In this document: piece by piece, positions 1-5,657 of the stretch
Position numbering within the stretch: the first letter of the stretch is position 1
Layout: every line of letters begins with the position of its first letter
Origin: an uncultured Prevotellaceae bacterium
Lineage (GTDB): Bacteria > Bacteroidota > Bacteroidia > Bacteroidales > Bacteroidaceae
DNA length: 7,604 nucleotides
NCBI GenBank assembly: GCA_947306845.1
Contig: CAMZHP010000160.1
Span: 1-7,604, forward strand
Direction: 5' to 3'
Notes under the pieces: model-generated
What the model saw: only the letters and a program-made list of their open reading frames with translations
What the model was told of the DNA's origin: nothing
The model's database searches: none
Made by a program: the position numbers and the translations under genes

Positions 1-99
1 CTGACCTGTCTCGCCCTCGGCTATCCGGCAGAAGGCGCAGGGCCACTCGCCAACCACAACAGCCGTAAGCCGATTTCGGAAACAGTAACTTATTTATAA
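1..99 (+). CDS. Nitroreductase-family protein, C-terminal end (5' partial)
   Basis: Reading frame 1 is open from the first base to a TAA at 97-99 and gives the last 32 residues of a protein, containing ALGYPAEGAGPL and ending in RKPISETVTYL. The LGYPAE motif followed by a short linker and an (R)KP(I/L)xExV ending is the usual C-terminus of FMN-dependent nitroreductase-family oxidoreductases, which reduce nitro groups or quinones with NAD(P)H in the cytoplasm. The flavin-binding and dimerisation core lies outside the window, so substrate and subfamily cannot be judged. The stop lies two bases before the ATG of the next gene, which suggests co-transcription and possibly translational coupling. 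The family call rests only on this short tail, but the motif is distinctive. Confidence 0.75.
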   Translation: MTCLALGYPAEGAGPLANHNSRKPISETVTYL

Positions 100-101
100 G
101 G

Positions 102-1016
102 ATGAAAGAAAGGTTTTCCATCTCACTATCAGTTTTGGCATGTTCTATCCTTTGTGGAGTGAGTGCATGTTCCCAGGCTCAGTCGGATGATATCGTTGCA
201 GAAGGGGAAACCCCTGTAAGGGTATCTGGTTCGTATAGCTTTACAGAAGGGCCTGCGGCTGACGCAAAGGGTGATGTGTTCTTTACAGACCAGCCCAACA
301 ACAAGATTTACCATTGGGACTGCGAATCCGGAAAGATAACGCTGTTCACCGACCAGAGCGGCCGCTCTAACGGGATGTACTTCGACGCTCGGGGCAACCT
401 GATAGCCTGTGCGGACATGGACAACCAACTTTGGTCTTTCGACATGGAAGGTCATTCCGAGATACTGGTAACCGACTATCGCGAAAAACTGCTGAACGGC
501 CCCAACGATGTCTGGATTGCGAAGGATGGCAGTTATTATCTGACCGACCCTTATTTCAAGAGAGACTACTGGACGCGCGACCCTGCCCGACAGCAGCCAG
601 TAGAAGGTTTGTACTATCTTGCACCGGGAAGCAAGCAACTGGTCATGCTTGACTCAACGCTTAACCAGCCCAATGGCCTTGTGGGAACGCCCGACGGGAA
701 ACATCTGTATGTTGCGGAGGCAAAGGCCAACAGAATCCTGAGATACGACATTCAGACGGACGGCACCCTTTCTAACCGGCAGGTGTTTGCCGACATGGGC
801 TCCGACGGGATGACGATTGACGAACGGGGAAACATCTATCTGACAGGTGACGGCGTGACCGTATTCGACAAGAATGGCCACAAGATAGCCCATTTCCCCA
901 TCCCCGAAGAATGGACGGCTAACGTCTGTTTCGGCGGAAAAGAGCGTGATGTCCTGTTTATCACCGCCTCAAAATCCGTTTACACCCTGAAGATGCTGGT
1001 CCATGGAGTAAAGTGA
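102..1016 (+). CDS. SMP-30/gluconolactonase-like lipoprotein
   Basis: The product is a 304-residue protein of the SMP-30/gluconolactonase/LRE-like six-bladed beta-propeller family, whose members hydrolyse sugar lactones or related esters using one divalent metal. Residues 1-22 are a lipoprotein signal peptide with lipobox VSAC and lipidated Cys23, so the enzyme is probably anchored in the envelope. Family signatures appear in order: FTEGP (Glu49, metal ligand), a SNG motif at 89-91, NGPNDVW (132-138), QPNGL (Asn191, metal ligand) and SDGM (Asp235, metal ligand and likely general base). The three expected ligands Glu/Asn/Asp are therefore present, and the length is normal for the family. The ATG follows the nitroreductase stop by two bases and there is no separate promoter, so it is likely downstream in the same operon. 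The true substrate is unknown; gluconolactone is only the family archetype. Confidence 0.88.
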   Translation: MKERFSISLSVLACSILCGVSACSQAQSDDIVAEGETPVRVSGSYSFTEGPAADAKGDVFFTDQPNNKIYHWDCESGKITLFTDQSGRSNGMYFDARGNLIACADMDNQLWSFDMEGHSEILVTDYREKLLNGPNDVWIAKDGSYYLTDPYFKRDYWTRDPARQQPVEGLYYLAPGSKQLVMLDSTLNQPNGLVGTPDGKHLYVAEAKANRILRYDIQTDGTLSNRQVFADMGSDGMTIDERGNIYLTGDGVTVFDKNGHKIAHFPIPEEWTANVCFGGKERDVLFITASKSVYTLKMLVHGVK

Positions 1017-1195
1017 TTTAGCAGAAAGTACAGAGCATGGCAAGTACCTGTATATTCGAGATTAACGCAGAAAACTACTAAGATGATTAAAGATCTACTG
1101 GTATCGCCATCATCTCAGGCGAGCGTGACATCACCATTACAATGAGAATAGAACGAGACATTCAAACCTCTGTCTTTTGTTTTTTGGACTTTTCT

Positions 1196-1226
1196 TTTTC
1201 TGAAATAGAATCTTTTTGTATCTTTG
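1196..1226 (+). promoter_or_regulatory. Candidate Bacteroidetes promoter for the ADP-ribose cassette
   Basis: TATCTTTG at 1219-1226 matches the Bacteroidetes -7 box TAnnTTTG. The -33 position (about 1196-1199) is only T-rich and not a clean TTTG, so the match is half complete. It is the only -7-like box I found between 1017 and the ATG at 1459. If it is real, the PARG-like transcript would have an untranslated leader of about 225 bases containing the inverted repeat at 1342-1375. Confidence 0.4.
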
Positions 1227-1233
1227 CAAAGCA

Positions 1234-1430
1234 ATGAGCACCTTTGTAGTGCCTTCCACACGTCATCTCCTACGATGACAAATTCACTAAGCTAACAGAA
1301 TCTAAAACTTACAATTTCGAGACGTGCACAGACCAAGGAGTGGAACATTGTTGTGGCAGGCAATGTCAATGTTCCCATCATAAAAGTGAGAAAAGTGGCA
1401 ATTTACGAAGACCACACTGAGTTTTTATAG
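1234..1430 (+). pseudogene. Possible small decayed or frameshifted ORF
   Basis: An ATG at 1234 opens MSTFVVPSTRHLL and stops after 14 codons. The next frame then carries HVISYDDKFTKL and TESKTYNFE, and from about 1320 the third frame reads KEWNIVVAGNVNV, PIIKVRKVAIYEDHTEFL and stops at 1428-1430. Joined, these would make a roughly 60-residue protein interrupted by two shifts in the same direction. Composition is protein-like, especially in the last segment, but no family is recognised. The alternative is that this is simply the 5' leader of the PARG-like gene with chance open frames. Confidence 0.2.
1342..1375. repeat. Perfect 9-bp inverted repeat upstream of PARG-like gene
   Basis: GGAACATTG at 1342-1350 is the exact reverse complement of CAATGTTCC at 1367-1375, with a 16-base loop. 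A second CAATG at 1361-1365 could pair with CATTG at 1346-1350 instead, giving alternative hairpins. It lies 84 bases before the start codon. It could be a regulator-binding operator or a leader hairpin; no T tract follows, so it is not a terminator. Confidence 0.45.
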
Positions 1431-1458
1431 CAATCACCACAATCAAAAAGAAAAAATC

Positions 1459-2850
1459 ATGTACAACAGAGAAAGTTGGGATGCCAAGAAAGATTTTTTG
1501 GATAATTACCATCCTCTGATGGAAAAAGTCAGAAAAGGAGACCGGACAGCCTACAACAAGGTGAAGGAACTGCGTGTAAAGGAGTTCCGCAATACGGTAG
1601 AAATTGTCAACAAGGGGCATTACACAACAGAAAACGGCAAGGAATTTTTCTTTCCTGCCGATGATGCCATGATATGCGACACGGTATTCTATGAGTCAGA
1701 GATTTGTTTGCCCAGAATCCCACAAAACGATGAACCAACAATAGTTGAAGTACAAAATATCGACTGTCTCCATGTCGGAGTGGAGTTGAAAGAGGGTGGA
1801 TTCAACCCTGCCGTGCTGAACATGGCCAGCAGACGCAATCCTGGCGGTGGAGTGGTCACAGGTGCAGGAGCGCAAGAAGAGACACTGTTCCGTAGGACCA
1901 ACCTGTTCCGCTCCCTCTATCAGTTTGCACCATACGCCGCTCAATATGGCATCAAACCGTCCCGTCATCAATATCCCCTTGACAGGAACTTCGGTGGTGT
2001 CTATACACCTGACGCCATCTATTTCAGGGAGAGCGAACAAAACGGATACGCATTGATGGACGCCCCTGTCACCCTCTCGTTCATCACGGTGGCTGGGATG
2101 AACCGTCCTGACCTGACGCCCAGCGGGATGATTGCCCATCATCATGTGGAACCCATCAAGAACAAGATTCGGACCATCTACCGCATCGGACTGACTCATG
2201 GTCATGACGCTTTGGTGCTGGGAGCCCTGGGATGTGGCGCATTCTGCAATCCACCCCGCCATGTGGCACGCTTGTTCCATGAGGTGATTGAGGAACCAGA
2301 GTTCAAAAACAGATACAAGAAGATTGTCTTCGCCATCCTTGATGACCATAACGCCCATCAGAGCCATAACCCAGAGGGCAACTTCAAGCCGTTCGAAGAG
2401 GAATTCGCTGGAATGAGCCAGCCACAGCTGACAGCGGAAGAGAACTCCATCCCCGAAGAGATCGAGGTGGCGACAAAGAAATCCTGGAAAAACATGCCAA
2501 TGCCCGACAAGAAAACGGTAATCCCCATGGATGCGACAATACCAAGTGCCGCCATGCGGATTGTGAAATATGGTCACATCCCGCAAGCGATGGAAGACCA
2601 TTGGTTCATGTATTGTGACGAGACCACCATCCGCTATTTCAGAAGCTGGACTGGAATCTGCATCTATGAGGCCAAGTATGAGGATGACGGAACCACATGC
2701 AGAATCACGGAACTGACAGTCAACCGTGATCCAGATCAATATGGCAGCAAGGATGACCGAAAAGACACTCTTAACTTCCTGGCTCTCCTCACACGGGAAT
2801 ACGGTGGTGATGCAACCAGTCTCTGGGATAAGATTTATGGTTTAGGATGA
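1459..2850 (+). CDS. Bacterial-type poly(ADP-ribose) glycohydrolase-like protein with extra C-terminal domain
   Basis: The 463-residue product belongs to the microbial PARG family (macrodomain fold, TIGR02452/DUF2263-like), which hydrolyses the ribose-ribose bonds of poly(ADP-ribose) or releases ADP-ribose from modified targets. The signature GGG-x(6-8)-QEE is intact: Gly129-131, then seven residues, then Gln139-Glu140-Glu141, with the catalytic glutamates in place. It is preceded by NMASRRNP (121-128) and followed by FRRTNLFRSL (144-153). The second family hallmark, LGALGCGAFCNPP, is at 254-266. The catalytic unit covers about 1-315 and a Glu/Pro-rich linker follows (about 318-350). Residues 360-463 form an additional domain with WFMYCDE, YFRSWTGICIYEA and VNRDPDQYG, which the usual ~270-residue family members lack. 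There is no signal peptide, so it is cytoplasmic. The ATG follows the A-rich leader AATCAAAAAGAAAAAATC. It is followed after 66 bases by an ARH-family gene with a similar leader. Confidence 0.9.
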   Translation: MYNRESWDAKKDFLDNYHPLMEKVRKGDRTAYNKVKELRVKEFRNTVEIVNKGHYTTENGKEFFFPADDAMICDTVFYESEICLPRIPQNDEPTIVEVQNIDCLHVGVELKEGGFNPAVLNMASRRNPGGGVVTGAGAQEETLFRRTNLFRSLYQFAPYAAQYGIKPSRHQYPLDRNFGGVYTPDAIYFRESEQNGYALMDAPVTLSFITVAGMNRPDLTPSGMIAHHHVEPIKNKIRTIYRIGLTHGHDALVLGALGCGAFCNPPRHVARLFHEVIEEPEFKNRYKKIVFAILDDHNAHQSHNPEGNFKPFEEEFAGMSQPQLTAEENSIPEEIEVATKKSWKNMPMPDKKTVIPMDATIPSAAMRIVKYGHIPQAMEDHWFMYCDETTIRYFRSWTGICIYEAKYEDDGTTCRITELTVNRDPDQYGSKDDRKDTLNFLALLTREYGGDATSLWDKIYGLG

Positions 2851-2916
2851 TAGAACAAAGGGTTCAGCCCAATCTATATTGATATGGAGCAGATATTTAT
2901 TTAAACAAGTAAAATC

Positions 2917-3987
2917 ATGGGTACATTATTGCAAGACAGAATACGCGGTTCGTTGATTGGCGGAGCTGCGGGCGACGCTCTCGGCTATCCTGTGGAGTTC
3001 ATTTATTCCTTTGGAAAAATCCAAAGCAAATATGGGGAGCGTGGCATCACCCGTTTGGACACCTGCCAGCACTGGCTATCCAATGACAAGCAGACCGGAA
3101 AAGCCGTTATCTCAGATGACACGCAGATGACGCTCTTCACCGCCAACGGCATCCTGAATGCCAAAAGGCAGGGAGTCGCGATGAAATATGGTATCTGCCT
3201 GGCATATGTCGAGTGGTACCTTACCCAAATCGGCAAGAAATCCGACAAATATAAAGACTGCTGGATTGCCGAAATTCCCGAACTCAATGAACGTCGGGCA
3301 CCAGGCAACACCTGCATGACGGCACTTGATGCCATCTACAGGGGACAAGAGCCCGTCAACAACAGCAAGGGTTGCGGTGGAGTGATGCGCATAGCTCCCA
3401 TTCCACTCTATGCCGCTGTCAACGGCAGGATGGGCATCGAGGACGCAGACCGTCTTGCAGCGGATGCTGCAGAAATCACACACCAACATCCGTTGGGATA
3501 CATTTCCGCAGCCCTAATGGCTCATGTCATCTACCGGCTTGCCTGTGACTCCGAACCCACCCAGGATAGCATGAAACGTTATATCATGGAGGGCATCGAG
3601 GTAATCCGCAGACTATACGAGACATACCACAACGACGTGGAACGCATGACAGAACTAGCAGAGAGGGCCATCACCCTGCTCGACAACGACAAGACCGACC
3701 TTGAGAACATCGGACACTTGGGTGAAGGATGGGTTGGTGAGGAAACCTTGGCCATCGCGCTCTATTGTGCGCTGAAGCACTTTGACAGCTTCGAGGAAGC
3801 GCTCATCGCAGCCGTCAACCACGGGGGCGACAGCGACAGTACGGGGGCCGTGACAGGCAACATCCTCGGAGCAGCCATCGGATACGAGGCTATCCCGCAA
3901 TACTTCAAGGATGACCTGGAGCTCCACGATGTCATCCTCCACATGGCGGATGATCTCTACCTGGGAGAGATTACCAAAAACATTTAA
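2917..3987 (+). CDS. ADP-ribosylglycohydrolase (ARH/DraG family)
   Basis: The 356-residue product is an all-alpha, dinuclear-Mg ADP-ribosylglycohydrolase of the DraG/ARH family, which removes ADP-ribose from proteins or cleaves related ADP-ribose linkages. The N-terminal GSLIGGAAGDALGYPVEF (11-28) is the standard opening. Metal-binding motif 1 is SDDTQM (66-71, Asp67 and Asp68). APGNTC is at 128-133, KGCGGVMRIAPI at 151-162, and THQHP at 188-192. Metal-binding motif 2 is NHGGDSDSTGAVTGNILGA (301-319, Asp305 and Asp307). All expected ligands are present, so it should be active, and its length is normal. There is no signal peptide. It starts 66 bases after the PARG-like gene, with no terminator between them and a similar AAAATC-ATG leader, which indicates one transcript. 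Whether the target is arginine, serine, a nucleic acid base or a small metabolite cannot be read from the sequence. Confidence 0.93.
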   Translation: MGTLLQDRIRGSLIGGAAGDALGYPVEFIYSFGKIQSKYGERGITRLDTCQHWLSNDKQTGKAVISDDTQMTLFTANGILNAKRQGVAMKYGICLAYVEWYLTQIGKKSDKYKDCWIAEIPELNERRAPGNTCMTALDAIYRGQEPVNNSKGCGGVMRIAPIPLYAAVNGRMGIEDADRLAADAAEITHQHPLGYISAALMAHVIYRLACDSEPTQDSMKRYIMEGIEVIRRLYETYHNDVERMTELAERAITLLDNDKTDLENIGHLGEGWVGEETLAIALYCALKHFDSFEEALIAAVNHGGDSDSTGAVTGNILGAAIGYEAIPQYFKDDLELHDVILHMADDLYLGEITKNI

Positions 3988-4037
3988 CAGAGACGATATG
4001 GCAATGCCTGTTGCAGACAAACAAAAAAAAGCATACA

Positions 4038-4190
4038 ATGAAAAAGTATTTGACTGTCCCATGCTTTTTACTAACCATTGCTGCGGCATTGCCAAAGGTA
4101 CAGGGTGATTCTTACGACAATCTCACGGCAGACATCCATTGTCGCCTCATCGGGAAACTTGATGACATCATTCCTTATGAGAATTGGTAG
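4038..4190 (+). CDS. Small secreted peptide or truncated gene, 50 residues
   Basis: An ATG at 4038 opens a 50-codon frame ending in TAG at 4188-4190. Residues 1-23 look like a Sec signal peptide: MKKY, a hydrophobic core (FLLTIAAAL), then a short polar end with likely cleavage after Gly23. The remaining 27 residues (starting DSYDNLTADIHC and ending in DIIPYENW) are acidic and contain one cysteine. No family is recognised. It starts 50 bases after the ARH stop behind an A-rich stretch (AAACAAAAAAAAGC) and ends 20 bases before a strong terminator, so it would be the third gene of the unit. It may be a genuine small exported protein or the surviving 5' end of a longer secreted protein cut off by a deletion. 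The signal peptide and position support translation, but confidence is moderate. Confidence 0.5.
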   Translation: MKKYLTVPCFLLTIAAALPKVQGDSYDNLTADIHCRLIGKLDDIIPYENW

Positions 4191-4210
4191 GAATAGATAC
4201 ACCTTTCAAT

Positions 4211-4259
4211 AGTTCGCGGCACCAAACCAATAAGGTTTGGTGCCGCGAGCTTTTCTTTA
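4211..4259 (+). terminator. Strong rho-independent terminator of the ADP-ribose cassette
   Basis: The 15-base arm 4214-4228 (TCGCGGCACCAAACC) pairs perfectly with 4234-4248 across an AATAA loop. The stem extends by three more pairs (4211-4213 with 4249-4251, one of them G-T). It is followed by TTTTCTTTA. The arms are GC-rich next to a T-rich tail on the + strand only, so it ends + strand transcription and isolates the preceding genes from the lipoprotein genes downstream. Confidence 0.92.
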
Positions 4260-4358
4260 TTACTCCCTTCCGTGCTGACTTGTTGCTATCGATGAAGGTT
4301 GTGATTATTTCTCAAAAAGAATAAAAAACAAGCAAAATGACAATAAAATGAAACATCA

Positions 4359-4414
4359 ATGCGACAGATCATATCACTATCTCCTCATTTGTCGCATGCA
4401 GACACCACTGTCGC
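4359..4414. repeat. Cluster of GCGACA/TGTCGC half-sites upstream of lipoprotein promoter
   Basis: ATGCGACA at 4359-4366 is the exact reverse complement of TGTCGCAT at 4390-4397. A third copy of the core, TGTCGC, is at 4409-4414, 19 bases downstream of the second. The cluster sits 31 or more bases upstream of the -33 box of the promoter at 4445. Such spacing suits an activator or repressor binding region, though a simple hairpin or chance is also possible. Confidence 0.35.
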
Positions 4415-4444
4415 TACAAATAAAGAAAAAGAGAAATGTAATCA

Positions 4445-4475
4445 TTTGAGGATGATGTTGTTCATCATACTTTTG
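4445..4475 (+). promoter_or_regulatory. Bacteroidetes housekeeping promoter (TTTG-N19-TAnnTTTG)
   Basis: TTTG at 4445-4448 and TACTTTTG at 4468-4475 match the Bacteroidetes -33 and -7 boxes with a spacer of exactly 19 bases. Transcription would begin near 4482, about 40 bases before the ATG at 4524. This rules out the in-frame upstream ATG at 4359 as the main start. A short palindrome, ATGATG (4452-4457) with CATCAT (4463-4468), lies between the two boxes and overlaps the first base of the -7 box, where a repressor could act. Confidence 0.75.
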
Positions 4476-4523
4476 CAGTCGATATTTCGAAATGGTTATT
4501 TAAAAAATAAAGCAAAAACAAGT

Positions 4524-5582
4524 ATGAGAACAAAAAGATCACAAACAAAGAACAAAGCTGGACTGCACACCATCAGCAAGTCTTCAGCAGCATTGCTGTT
4601 CGCAGTCACATTAACGGCTGGCTTTACTGGATGCAGTGATGCCAATGACTTTGTCAGCGATGAAGTCCTAGACAAAGAATTGTCGCAACCCTTGGAAATC
4701 ATTTCCTATGACGATCTCTCCGTGTTTCAGAATACGATTGCGGAGACCGATGAACAAGGAAACATTATCAATCACCTCTATGGTGAGCCTCTCGAAATCG
4801 ATGCCCCCGAGCATCTCTTCATCGGTGTGGAAAACCTCAAGGAGGCAAAGGATATGTTTGATCTTTGGTTTGCCAATGACGTGGTCATCAAATCCTCTCC
4901 CAACGGTGGCGTGTCTGTCAGCCTGACAGACAGGGAGGGTAACCCACAGGGTACCATATTCTTCCATCCTGGAACAGAAGAGAATCATGTGGCCGAGGTG
5001 ACAGCCTCGCCAGATACCCAATTGAAAGGTTTCCGGCAAATCACTTTTTTGAAAAACAGCGCATGGCCAAAGAAGAATCTGCTCAAGGCAGGAAAGAAGT
5101 ACTACAAGTTTGACATTGTGAAGAACATCAAGATGGCAGAGATACAGGATTGTCTTTATGACGATGACAAGTCGCTCAATTTTGTGTGCATACAGGGAAG
5201 TAGCAACGGAGTGAAGCCGATATTCTGCGCTATATCTAATAATATGTACAAAAATCCGCTCTCCAACAAATATCTGGGAATTATGTGCAGATCGAAGTAT
5301 TGTCCCGGTAATGATACCGCGCATAGCATCCAGAAAATTCTGCATGCCGACTGGAATTCATTTGTCGAGACATTCCAGGAAGCAGGCTGTGGTTCGCTTA
5401 TCCCAGGGGCAAACTACTGGTATGACGAAACATCATGGACATTTATTTTCCAATACAACGGTGTCATCTGCTATAACAGTGGATTTACCTACGGAGAGAA
5501 AGACTGCAGCAGAAAGTATCATTTCCTCTACAAAATTAATGGAAGGGACGATAGTGAGATCCGTGAGGGAGCAAGTCTGTAA
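4524..5582 (+). CDS. Cysteine-containing surface lipoprotein of unknown function
   Basis: The 352-residue product begins with a long basic n-region (MRTKRSQTKNK) and a hydrophobic stretch ending in the lipobox FTGC, giving lipidated Cys37 followed by SDANDF, which resembles the Ser/Asp-rich surface-export signal of Bacteroidetes lipoproteins. The mature part has a Trp-containing segment (MFDLWFANDV, 111-120), a beta-rich stretch with SLTDREGNPQGTIFFHPG (133-150), ITFLKNSAWP (173-182), and a Tyr/Trp-rich C-terminus (ANYWYDETSWTFIFQYNG, 296-313). Eight further cysteines (210, 222, 235, 255, 260, 289, 316, 328) lie in the second half and could form disulphides outside the cytoplasm. The start at 4524 is preferred over the in-frame ATG at 4359 because the promoter lies between them and the lipoprotein signal starts here. 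No enzyme motif is recognised. A second lipoprotein follows 75 bases later with no terminator between them. Confidence 0.85.
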   Translation: MRTKRSQTKNKAGLHTISKSSAALLFAVTLTAGFTGCSDANDFVSDEVLDKELSQPLEIISYDDLSVFQNTIAETDEQGNIINHLYGEPLEIDAPEHLFIGVENLKEAKDMFDLWFANDVVIKSSPNGGVSVSLTDREGNPQGTIFFHPGTEENHVAEVTASPDTQLKGFRQITFLKNSAWPKKNLLKAGKKYYKFDIVKNIKMAEIQDCLYDDDKSLNFVCIQGSSNGVKPIFCAISNNMYKNPLSNKYLGIMCRSKYCPGNDTAHSIQKILHADWNSFVETFQEAGCGSLIPGANYWYDETSWTFIFQYNGVICYNSGFTYGEKDCSRKYHFLYKINGRDDSEIREGASL

Positions 5583-5657
5583 GGTAACTACTCAGCGAAT
5601 AATATTTTAACACGAATCGCTTCGGAAAAAGCGAGAAAAAGGTAAAAAACAGAGATT

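Larger units (their letters stand above)
1017..1458. other. 442-base intergenic region with possible gene debris
   Basis: No intact gene is seen here. Base composition is more AT-rich than in the flanking genes. Short protein-like stretches occur in different frames: MASTCIFEINAENY from an ATG at 1037 to TAA at 1081; STGIAIISGERDITITM inside an open stretch 1091-1237; HVISYDDKFTKL from about 1262; and KEWNIVVAGNVNVP running into a TAG at 1428-1430. They could be remnants of one or two decayed genes, but none is recognised and they may be chance. The region also contains a promoter-like box (1219-1226), a short inverted repeat (1262-1267 with 1274-1279) and a perfect 9-bp inverted repeat (1342-1375). 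No terminator-like hairpin with a T tract is visible after the lipoprotein gene. Confidence 0.5.

Noticed and set aside
1262..1279. GTCATC-TCCTAC-GATGAC inverted repeat as a terminator for the SMP-30-like gene
   Set aside because: It has only six pairs, no T tract follows, and it is about 245 bases downstream of that gene and downstream of the candidate promoter box.
1696..2739. Long open frame on the minus strand (347 codons) opposite the PARG-like gene
   Set aside because: The opposite strand encodes a protein with intact family motifs through the whole stretch, while the minus-strand translation has no recognisable domain and a composition (many Cys, His, Met) typical of an antisense shadow.
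4359..4523. 55-codon N-terminal extension of the first lipoprotein from ATG 4359
   Set aside because: The clear promoter at 4445-4475 lies inside it, the extension would put the lipoprotein signal peptide in the interior of the protein, and the extension overlaps the inverted-repeat cluster.
4668..5345. Minus-strand open frame of 225 codons opposite the first lipoprotein
   Set aside because: It shows no motif or leader of its own, and the + strand has a promoter, signal peptide and lipobox.
5617..5634. Hairpin TCGCTT-CGGAAA-AAGCGA between the two lipoprotein genes, as a terminator
   Set aside because: The stem has only 6 pairs and is followed by A-rich, not T-rich, sequence on the + strand; the minus-strand continuation is not T-rich either. 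It may be a minor leader hairpin, and the two genes are still best seen as co-transcribed.
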